21,641 nt of DNA, taken from positions 1 to 21,641 of the forward strand of contig CAZOPS010000010.1 of the NCBI GenBank assembly GCA_964581885.1, in the 5' to 3' direction. The notes under the pieces were generated by a model, which was not told where the DNA came from, did not search any database, and was given only the letters and a program-made list of their open reading frames with translations. The translations under genes were made by a program, and so were the position numbers. The first letter of the stretch is position 1. Each line of letters begins with the position of its first letter. Source of the DNA: JAYEID01 sp964581885. Lineage in GTDB: Bacteria > Patescibacteriota > WWE3 > JAUXAW01 > JAYEID01. Shown one piece after another: positions 1 to 6,321 of this stretch.

Positions 1-40
1 AAGGGATAGCCTGGCACTGGCCAGCTATCCCTTACTTTTT
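1..40 (+). terminator. Hairpin terminator or attenuator just upstream of guaA
   Basis: A 10-bp stem (bases 1-10 with 24-33) encloses a second 4-bp stem (TGGC 12-15 with GCCA 20-23) and is followed by a CTTTTT tract. This is an intrinsic terminator shape. Only about 16 bases separate its T tract from the guaA ribosome binding site. There is no room for a separate promoter, so it either ends an upstream transcript with read-through into guaA or acts as an attenuator. A near copy lies after guaA at 1074-1112. Confidence 0.75.
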
Positions 41-70
41 ACCTAAAAACAACACAAAGGAGAAGTAAAA

Positions 71-1018
71 ATGCTGGAGAATGTACACGACTTTGTTCAA
101 AAGCAAGTACAAGAAATTAAAGCCAGAGTGGGGGAGGGAAAAGCAGTTTGCGCCTGCTCAGGTGGCGTAGACAGCACCACCTGCGCAGCCCTCGCAAACA
201 AAGCGATAGGAAGTAGGCTTACCACTGTCTTCATTGACACCGGCCTAATGCGCGAAAATGAACCAGAACAAGTCACATCGCTGCTCCGAAAGTTGGAGCT
301 AAATGTGAACCTAGTTCGTGCTTCCGACCGCTTCTTTTCTGCTCTAGAAGGTATAAAGGACCCTGTCCAGCAGCGACTTGTTTTCCGACAGGTATTCTAT
401 CAAGCTTTCGGAGAAGTCTTAAAAAGCTTGAAAGCAACGCACCTTGTCCAAGGAACTATTAAAGCTGATACAGAAGAAGCAGAGAAAGGGCAGCGCCAAC
501 ACAATGTGAGCAAAGACTTCGAAGCAGAATTTGGACTTGAGGTTATTGAACCACTTGCTTCGCTTTACAAGGATGAGGTCCGAATTGTTGCACAAGAGTT
601 AGGCCTACCAAAAGACTTTTCGGAACGGATGCCTTTTCCCGGACCGGGACTGCTTCTCCGCGTGGCAGGAGGACAAGAGATAACACCAGAAAAAGTAGAA
701 TTGACAAGACAAGCCACCACTATTGTAGAAAGGCTAATCAATGAAGTCAGAACAAACCCAGAAGAACCTTTCCAAGCTTTCCCGGTGTTGCTGCCAGGAA
801 AAGCAATGGGTGTGTTGGACAATAAAGAGCGGGGCTTCGGCCACGTGATAGCAATCCGGGTAGTAGACAGCAAAGACGCTTTAACAGCTCGACCCACAAT
901 ACTGCCATTTGGATTACTCCTGCGCATGGCCGGAGATATCACAAGGGAAATCCGAGATGTAACCCGCGTTCTCTACGAAATCACACCTAAACCACCCGCA
1001 ACCATTGAGTATAAATAA
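71..1018 (+). CDS. guaA: GMP synthetase, ATP-pyrophosphatase/dimerization subunit (no glutaminase domain)
   Basis: The 315-residue protein matches the C-terminal two thirds of GMP synthase, which adenylates XMP and aminates it to GMP in the cytoplasm. The PP-loop motif SGGVDS is at residues 30-35. PFPGPGL lies in the middle, and the C-terminal KPPATIEYK matches the usual end of the GuaA dimerization domain. The N-terminal class I glutamine amidotransferase domain of most bacterial GuaA (about 525 residues in total) is absent. The protein is therefore either the synthetase half of a two-subunit enzyme, as in archaea, or an ammonia-dependent form. The ATG follows an AAAGGAGA ribosome binding site. 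Twin hairpins flank the gene. Family assignment is secure; the partner glutaminase is not in this window. Confidence 0.93.
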   Translation: MLENVHDFVQKQVQEIKARVGEGKAVCACSGGVDSTTCAALANKAIGSRLTTVFIDTGLMRENEPEQVTSLLRKLELNVNLVRASDRFFSALEGIKDPVQQRLVFRQVFYQAFGEVLKSLKATHLVQGTIKADTEEAEKGQRQHNVSKDFEAEFGLEVIEPLASLYKDEVRIVAQELGLPKDFSERMPFPGPGLLLRVAGGQEITPEKVELTRQATTIVERLINEVRTNPEEPFQAFPVLLPGKAMGVLDNKERGFGHVIAIRVVDSKDALTARPTILPFGLLLRMAGDITREIRDVTRVLYEITPKPPATIEYK

Positions 1019-1073
1019 GGAGGCTAATTGACGGAAGCACTAAAGAACCGAATCAGAGCCGCGCCCGCACTAC

Positions 1074-1115
1074 AGGGATAGCCTTGGCACCAGCCAGGCT
1101 ATCCCTCTTTTTATT
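1074..1115 (+). terminator. Intrinsic terminator after guaA
   Basis: A 10-bp perfect stem (1074-1083 with 1097-1106) has an inner TGGC/GCCA stem (1085-1088 with 1093-1096) and is followed by CTTTTTATT. It is a strong rho-independent terminator. Its architecture, and most of its sequence, repeat the hairpin at 1-33. Confidence 0.85.
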
Positions 1116-1163
1116 CTGTATGTTAATATATAACAGCTTACAACTAGATAAGGAGGTGAGTTT

Positions 1164-1502
1164 ATGAATCAAAAACTTTATGTAGGAAATCTTGATTTTG
1201 AAACTACAGAAGAAAAACTTCAAAAACACTTTGAACAGGCAGGAACTGTAGTTAGTGCAGAAATAATAAAAGACAAAGATAGCGGAAAATCCCGTGGATT
1301 TGGCTTTGTTGAAATGAGCTCAGAAGAAGAAGCAAAAAAGGCAATTGAATTGTTTCATGGGAAAGAATTTGAGGGTAGGGAACTAACAGTAGAAGAAGCT
1401 AAACCAAAGAAGGATGATTCCCCAGAAGAATCTAGTACCAACTCAGAAACCGGTCACGTAGAACCAGACCTAGACGAGGACGGGATGCCCTATATGCGCT
1501 AG
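1164..1502 (+). CDS. RRM-domain RNA-binding protein with acidic C-terminal tail
   Basis: A 112-residue protein with one RNA recognition motif. RNP2 is LYVGNL (residues 5-10) and RNP1 is RGFGFVEM (44-51), both with the aromatic residues used to stack on RNA bases. Small single-RRM proteins of this kind occur in cyanobacteria and other bacteria, where they bind RNA and are often cold-induced; the role here is inferred. After about residue 80 the protein continues into a Lys/Asp/Glu/Ser-rich, probably disordered tail, which its paralogue at 2381-2635 lacks. The ATG follows an AAGGAGG site. RNP1 and the following helix are encoded by 41 bases identical to the paralogue. Confidence 0.93.
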   Translation: MNQKLYVGNLDFETTEEKLQKHFEQAGTVVSAEIIKDKDSGKSRGFGFVEMSSEEEAKKAIELFHGKEFEGRELTVEEAKPKKDDSPEESSTNSETGHVEPDLDEDGMPYMR

Positions 1503-1512
1503 GATCTTGCTA

Positions 1513-2106
1513 ATGTTTTCAATGACTACCAAAAAAGCGTTCTTTTTTTTTCTACACATTTTCTTCCTTAGCGGTTTACTTTATGCCTTTGGTCGTTTTA
1601 TTCGCACTCCGCGCACTGCCGCCCTCAATAGAAGGCTTTGGGCATATGAAAGCTGGATTATTCTTTCATTTTACGCACTATTTGTCCATCTTACCCTTAA
1701 AGAAGAGGAAATCCGCATAAAAGCGCCGCATAAACTATTAGGGTGGTTTAAAACAGTACTCTCTGTCAATCTTTTGCTACTTATATTTCCCTGGGGACTG
1801 TTTTTACTTCTTGCTCCCCAAGAGCTTTTGCAAATGTTTGAACTCAATTCAAGATACTGGCGAATTTTGGGATTAGGTTCGCTAATTGGAGCTTTAATAT
1901 ATTATGTCCCGCACCGCTTTTATAAGAAAAAAATCTCTTACTATATTCTAATCTTTGGTGCAATTGATAATTTTCTTGCTGGTTTAATTCTTTCCCTTCT
2001 TTTTACATTTCGAAAAGTACCACTTATTGCCTGGTCAGTAAGCCCCTTGCTTTTTTACTTCTCATACCTATTTCTACGGCAGGGAAGAGAATATAAGAAA
2101 CCCTAG
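1513..2106 (+). CDS. Hypothetical multi-pass membrane protein
   Basis: About 197 residues, not recognised. Hydrophobic segments lie near the N terminus, around a segment containing WIILSFYALFV, in the middle (VLSVNLLLLIFPWGLFLLL), around GSLIGALIYYV, and in two near the C terminus (YYILIFGAIDNFLAGLILSLLF; SVSPLLFYFSYLFL). This suggests five or six membrane spans with Lys/Arg-rich loops. An ATG at 1513 has an AGGA site 8 bases upstream (1501-1504, overlapping the preceding stop codon). The TTG at 1507 would sit too close to that site, and ATG 1522 is a further option. It lies between two RRM genes and is probably co-transcribed with the first, since the gap is about 10 bases. Confidence 0.7.
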   Translation: MFSMTTKKAFFFFLHIFFLSGLLYAFGRFIRTPRTAALNRRLWAYESWIILSFYALFVHLTLKEEEIRIKAPHKLLGWFKTVLSVNLLLLIFPWGLFLLLAPQELLQMFELNSRYWRILGLGSLIGALIYYVPHRFYKKKISYYILIFGAIDNFLAGLILSLLFTFRKVPLIAWSVSPLLFYFSYLFLRQGREYKKP

Positions 2107-2380
2107 ACAATAATCCAAAACAACTTATAAGCGTAATCTATATACTCACAATTGGGGAAATACTGACCCAAATAGCCAAACGCGCATGCCTCCCACCTGA
2201 AATCATTGTATAGCTTATAATCATGGATGTCACAAGTACAAAAATCTTCCGTCTTTACAAATCCTAATTAATATGCTAGGCTTATTTTCGTTATTCATTG
2301 CATATCTTTCATCCGTCCCCAAAGGCAGAATTTCCCGAGGAGAACTGAAAGAAAATTAAAAAACTAAGGAGGTGATATTA
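2107..2380 (+). other. Leader region of the second RRM gene; no gene seen
   Basis: This 274-base gap holds no convincing ORF and no clear terminator. A perfect TATAAT at 2216-2221 could be a -10 box but has no good -35 partner. If used, it would give a 5' leader of roughly 150 bases ending in the AAGGAGG at 2366-2372. Long leaders are known for cold-regulated RNA-binding protein genes; that link is only analogy here. Confidence 0.35.
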
Positions 2381-2635
2381 GTGAACAAGAAACTCTATAT
2401 TGGTAACATTGACTACAATGTTACTGATGGTGATTTAGAAGAACTCTTCTCTCAAGTTGGTACTGTAGAAAGTGCCCAAGTCATTAGTGATAGACAAAGC
2501 GGCCGTTCTCGCGGATTTGGCTTTGTTGAAATGAGCTCAGAAGAAGAAGCAAAGGCAGCTATCGAGCAGCTTGATGGAGCCGAACATGAAGGTCGTAACA
2601 TCAAAGTTAGTGAAGCACGCCCCAAGCGCGAGTAA
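2381..2635 (+). CDS. Small RRM-domain RNA-binding protein
   Basis: An 84-residue protein made almost entirely of one RNA recognition motif, with RNP2 LYIGNI near residue 5 and RNP1 RGFGFVEM near 45. It should bind single-stranded RNA in the cytoplasm. GTG at 2381 is chosen as start because the AAGGAGG site (2366-2372) is 8 bases upstream. The frame opens at 2372, but that GTG overlaps the binding site itself. The protein ends in a basic RPKRE tail. It is a close paralogue of the 1164-1502 product without its acidic extension. It precedes radC but is separated from it by 62 bases. Confidence 0.92.
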   Translation: MNKKLYIGNIDYNVTDGDLEELFSQVGTVESAQVISDRQSGRSRGFGFVEMSSEEEAKAAIEQLDGAEHEGRNIKVSEARPKRE

Positions 2636-2697
2636 TTTCTCACCAATAAAAATTAAATAACAAGAAGAGGCATAATTACTTATGTTAGGATATAAGT

Positions 2698-3384
2698 ATG
2701 TCCCGGGTTTACACTTTACATGACCTTCCTACAAAAGAAAGGCCACGGGAACGCCTCCAAGAAGTTGGGACCGAAAATCTCTCCACTCAAGAACTCTTAG
2801 CTCTGATTATAGAAAAAGGCAGAGAAGGGCAAAATGTTTTGCAACTTGCACAAGACTTGCTATCCCAGTTTGGAAATCTCCAAAACATAAAAAAAGCAAG
2901 CCTTGAAGAACTTCAAAAAGTGAAGGGGATTGGCTTTGCCACAGCTTGCAAAATAAAAGCGGCTCTTAGGCTAGGGGAGAGGTCCTTAAATTCTTCCCGA
3001 AATATAGGAAAAAAAGTGGAAAAGCCCGAGGATATATTTAGTACCCTAAAAGCAAAAATAGGGGATAAAGAGAAAGAATATTTTGTTCTCATTTGCCTAA
3101 ATGCTAGAAATCACATCCTTTCTATTGAAACTATATCTATAGGTACCTTAGACTCATCCTTAGCCCACCCCCGTGAAATATTTCTCCCTGCAATCAAGGA
3201 TTCTGCTGCAGCCATAATTCTTGCCCACAACCACCCCTCTGGAGATCCCGCTCCAAGTAAAAATGATAAAAAGCTCACCCAAAGACTATGCGAAGCAGGC
3301 AAAATTCTAGGAATAAAAGTTGCAGATCATATTATTGTAACAGAAGAAAATTTCTTAAGCTTTGTCAAAGAAGGATTGCTTTAA
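2698..3384 (+). CDS. radC: RadC-family (UPF0758) JAB1/MPN metalloprotein
   Basis: The 228-residue length is standard for RadC. A helix-hairpin-helix segment (KVKGIGFATACKI, residues 74-86) precedes the JAMM zinc motif HNHPSGD...D (His177, His179, Asp190), the HxH-x10-D signature of the family. RadC has long been linked to DNA repair and recombination, but its biochemical role is unsettled. The start ATG has AGGA about 7 bases upstream. The gene is complete, with the expected N-terminal segment containing the RPRERL motif. An AT-rich hairpin follows. Its DNA-maintenance theme matches mutS and mutL on the other strand nearby. Confidence 0.95.
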   Translation: MSRVYTLHDLPTKERPRERLQEVGTENLSTQELLALIIEKGREGQNVLQLAQDLLSQFGNLQNIKKASLEELQKVKGIGFATACKIKAALRLGERSLNSSRNIGKKVEKPEDIFSTLKAKIGDKEKEYFVLICLNARNHILSIETISIGTLDSSLAHPREIFLPAIKDSAAAIILAHNHPSGDPAPSKNDKKLTQRLCEAGKILGIKVADHIIVTEENFLSFVKEGLL

Positions 3385-3390
3385 ATTTCT

Positions 3391-3418
3391 AAACTTGCAA
3401 ACAAGCCTAGGCAAGTTT
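3391..3418 (+). terminator. Weak hairpin after radC
   Basis: An 8-bp stem, AAACTTGC (3391-3398) with GCAAGTTT (3411-3418), lies directly after radC. No T tract follows on either strand, so termination here is only a possibility. Confidence 0.3.
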
Positions 3419-3452
3419 AAAATAAAAATGCATTCGAAAGGAGGTGTCAAAT

Positions 3453-4142
3453 TTGAAAAACATAACAAAAAGCCTACTCACAACTATCACAATATCTCTA
3501 CTAGTTGCAGCGCCGGCCTGGGCCCAAAATGAAGAACAACCAGAGACCGGCAACAAACCAACAGAAGACCCAGGACAAGTAAAGGAAGAAGTTCAACAGC
3601 AAACCCAAAACGAAGGTGAAGAGGTACAAATTCAAATCCAAACCCAGGAAAGTGTACAAGAAACTACAGGGACAGATTCTGCTGTCGCCCAAAGAGCGGG
3701 GGAAAAAGACTCACGAGCTAGACAAATGATGAGTGAGGTTGCAAAAAAGGCAGAAGAATTATTGGAACAAGGAAAGCAGTTTCAAGGCGAATTTGGTGAA
3801 GAAATTAGCCAAGTAGCTCAAAGGCAAAAAGAAGACGCAAACCGAGCTCGAGAAAACCTAGAAAAGGCAGCGGAGCGGACAGGCTGGAAAAGATTCCTGT
3901 TTGGACCAGACCATGAAGCCATTGAGAAGCTTAGAATAATAAAAGAAAAGAACACAGAACGGGCAGAGAACTTGTATGAAATTCAAGGAGAAGTAGAAGA
4001 CGCGGCTATGAAGACATCTATTCAAAACATGATTCAAAACATCCAAAATACAAACAATGTTTTGGACCAAGAAATTCAGGAGCTTACTCGCGGTTTCAGC
4101 TTATTTGGCTGGACAAGACGATTCTTCTCCCGTTGGCTCTAG
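3453..4142 (+). CDS. Secreted coiled-coil protein, unknown function
   Basis: The product is about 229 residues and is not recognised as a named family. TTG at 3453 is chosen because the AAAGGAGG site ends at 3444, giving 8-base spacing; the GTG at 3444 overlaps the site. With this start the protein opens with a clean signal peptide: Lys at positions 2 and 6, a hydrophobic core, and AWA before Gln25 as a likely cleavage site. The mature part has a Gln/Glu-rich low-complexity stretch (about residues 25-80). A long charged helical region typical of coiled coils follows, ending in an aromatic/basic tail (FGWTRRFFSRWL). It probably acts outside the membrane. It is convergent with mutL, 36 bases away. 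Confidence 0.75.
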   Translation: MKNITKSLLTTITISLLVAAPAWAQNEEQPETGNKPTEDPGQVKEEVQQQTQNEGEEVQIQIQTQESVQETTGTDSAVAQRAGEKDSRARQMMSEVAKKAEELLEQGKQFQGEFGEEISQVAQRQKEDANRARENLEKAAERTGWKRFLFGPDHEAIEKLRIIKEKNTERAENLYEIQGEVEDAAMKTSIQNMIQNIQNTNNVLDQEIQELTRGFSLFGWTRRFFSRWL

Positions 4143-4178
4143 TATTCCAGTTTAAAAAAGTAGGCGCAGGGAGTATTA

Positions 4179-5936
4179 CTAAGTACGCTTAAACATTTTA
4201 TCTAGCTTAGAAAGAGAAAACTTTATCCAAGTTGGTCTTCCGTGTGGACAAGTAGCTCCCCGCGAACCCAAGTTTTGCAACCGGTCCACAATATTCTTCC
4301 TCTCCCGGAAACTAAGCCTGTCTCCCTTCTTTACTGCAGAACGGCAAGCAAGTGTAGCAAGAACATTATAAACTTGAGAAGAAACCTCTATTTCACTCTT
4401 TTCAAAATCCTGATTCCCGCTTAAATCATCCAAAAACCCGTAAAAGATAGATTCAATTTCTCGATCCACAAGAACAGAAGGGACCGCTAGCAACTGCACT
4501 GTATCGTCTTCATTTAACTCAAATTCAAAACCAAGACCTTCCAAAATCTCTTTATTATCTTGCAAAGTGTTGAAATCTTCTCTATCCAATTCCAAAGCTC
4601 TGGTAATAAGAAGTTTTTGGCCCTGACCTCTTTTCTCCTGATCCTTATAATGCTTTAGAAACTTTTCCAGCAAAATCCGTTCTTCAGCAGCATGCTGGTC
4701 AATTACAAGCACGCCATCCTGTTCAGCAATCACCAAATAAAGATTTGCGATTTGCCACATTGATAACTCTTCGGTGGGAAGTTCCTGATCCTCAAGTTTC
4801 TGCGGAAACTCAAGCGGCTCAGCCACATAATCTCTACGCGAACGGGGAAGGGAGGCGCCTTTAGAATCTCTTGCCAAACCAGCTTTCCTAATATTTCCAG
4901 AAACAGCACCAGCAGAATCCGACCTAGCAACTGAAAACCCAGATGGGGCGCTTTCCAAACTCCTACTAAGAGCTGTCTTAACAGAATTTAAAACCAGATT
5001 AAAAACCTCACTAGAATTAATAAACTTAATCTCCTCTTTTCGGGGGTGAACATTCACATCTACCAAATCCTCCCGAATATTCAAAAACAGGATATACTGC
5101 GGATACAAAGACTTAGGGAGGAGTTCATCATAAACTTTTCGCAACGCACCGCTAACTGTCCTGTTAGAAAGATACCGGCCATTAACATACAAATACTGAT
5201 GTTTTCTTCTCTTCCTAGCTTTTCTGGGTAGAGAAACAAATCCCTCCAAGTTCAAATAAGTTTGTTCTCCTGAGACAGCAGCAAAATCGTCCAAACTTCC
5301 CACAACTTTTTCTATTCTGTCTTCTTGAGACTGGCCAGCAGAAAAATAGAATTTATCTTTCCCATTATGGGAAAGGGAAAAACCAATCTCCGGATATGCT
5401 AAAGCTTGAGCAGTAAGCCACTCACGAATATGCCTAAGCTCTGTTCGAGTGGTTTTTAAGAATTTTCTCCGAGCTGGAACATTGTAGAAGAGGTCACAAA
5501 CTTTAACTGTAGTACCTTCAGGATGGGCACAGGAAGAAACATCTTTAATTTTTCCCCCTTCCAAAACAACCTCAGTGCCTTCTACTGAATCAGGTTCCTT
5601 CGTTTGCAATGTCACTTTAGAAACAGCAGCAATAGAAGAAAGTGCCTCACCCCGAAATCCAAAAGTTTCAATTGCTGTTAAATCTTCAACCGAAGATAAT
5701 TTACTAGTAGAATGACGTTGAAAAGCTTCTTTAGCGTCATCACGACTCATCCCAGCCCCATCATCCCGAACCAAAATGCTGTCTTTCCCGCCAGAAACAA
5801 CTGACACTTCCACAAAGGCAGCTTTCGCATCCAACGCATTCTCCACCAACTCCTTTACCACAGACGCAGGACGCTCCACCACCTCACCAGCAGCAATTTT
5901 ATCTATTAAATCGGAAGGTAGTTTTTTTATTTTCAT
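4179..5936 (-). CDS. mutL: DNA mismatch repair protein MutL with endonuclease motif
   Basis: This 585-residue MutL couples mismatch recognition by MutS to strand incision. The N-terminal GHKL ATPase is complete, with ELVENALDA around residues 29-37 followed by DDGAGM and GFRGEAL. The C-terminal domain carries the metal-dependent nickase motif DQHAAEE-x4-E starting at about residue 413, with the supporting ACR (530-532) and CPHGRP (563-568) motifs. This is the latent-endonuclease type found in bacteria without MutH, not the E. coli type. The frame runs back to a TTG at 5954, but ATG 5936 gives the canonical start MKIKKL. No ribosome binding site is visible. It lies downstream of mutS on the same strand, across a 385-base structured gap. 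Confidence 0.97.
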   Translation of the reverse strand: MKIKKLPSDLIDKIAAGEVVERPASVVKELVENALDAKAAFVEVSVVSGGKDSILVRDDGAGMSRDDAKEAFQRHSTSKLSSVEDLTAIETFGFRGEALSSIAAVSKVTLQTKEPDSVEGTEVVLEGGKIKDVSSCAHPEGTTVKVCDLFYNVPARRKFLKTTRTELRHIREWLTAQALAYPEIGFSLSHNGKDKFYFSAGQSQEDRIEKVVGSLDDFAAVSGEQTYLNLEGFVSLPRKARKRRKHQYLYVNGRYLSNRTVSGALRKVYDELLPKSLYPQYILFLNIREDLVDVNVHPRKEEIKFINSSEVFNLVLNSVKTALSRSLESAPSGFSVARSDSAGAVSGNIRKAGLARDSKGASLPRSRRDYVAEPLEFPQKLEDQELPTEELSMWQIANLYLVIAEQDGVLVIDQHAAEERILLEKFLKHYKDQEKRGQGQKLLITRALELDREDFNTLQDNKEILEGLGFEFELNEDDTVQLLAVPSVLVDREIESIFYGFLDDLSGNQDFEKSEIEVSSQVYNVLATLACRSAVKKGDRLSFRERKNIVDRLQNLGSRGATCPHGRPTWIKFSLSKLDKMFKRT

Positions 5937-6321
5937 ACAAATTGTAATTAGCAATTAGTAATTTAAAATTTATCCGCCAGCTGGCGGATTGGTAATTTAT
6001 ACTGCAAGCCGCCCTCCGCTATTCGCGTCAGCCCGCCCGAGGGAAACCTGACGGGCTGAGGAATCGGGCGGGACACGGCTGGCAAGGATAAAAGCCAAGC
6101 TTTAAAGATCAGCCCCAAAGCATGGCTTTGGGAAATTGCCAGCCTCACGGATCACCAAAACAGGGTTCGGTAGGCTCACACCTTGAAGGGTTTTGATCAA
6201 AAGCCGTTGCAATTAAATAATAAGTTAGTGAGGCTTTTGATCACAAAGCGAGCGTTATTTTTTCGTAGTTTTCAAGCAATACCAGCGCGAGCGGCCCTGA
6301 AAGGTGCGAGCCTGCCAAACT
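5937..6321 (-). repeat. 385-base inverted-repeat block between mutS and mutL
   Basis: No credible gene is seen here. It contains, left to right: a perfect 18-base palindrome ATCCGCCAGCTGGCGGAT (5972-5989); competing stems CCCGCCCGA/TCGGGCGGG (6032-6040 with 6064-6072) and CAGCCCG/CGGGCTG (6029-6035 with 6052-6058); GGCTGGCAA/TTGCCAGCC (6077-6085 with 6136-6144) enclosing CCCAAAGC/GCTTTGGG (6114-6121 with 6125-6132); and a 16-base imperfect pair (6169-6184 with 6301-6316) enclosing a 12-bp perfect stem (6194-6205 with 6232-6243). It is more GC-rich than its surroundings. It could be clustered repeat elements or a structured RNA processed from the mutS-mutL transcript. Confidence 0.6.

Noticed and set aside
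1028..1081. 17-codon open frame after guaA (TTG start, AAGGAGG 4 bases upstream)
   Set aside because: The AAGGAGG overlaps the guaA stop codon, spacing is short, and the stop codon lies inside the terminator stem. A leader-type peptide is possible but there is not enough to call it a gene.
5963..6148. 61-residue minus-strand open frame between mutS and mutL
   Set aside because: It is made of inverted-repeat sequence, with no ribosome binding site and no protein-like composition.
5937..6321. tmRNA, RNase P RNA or signal recognition particle RNA in the mutS-mutL gap
   Set aside because: I looked for their conserved cores and ends on both strands and saw none.
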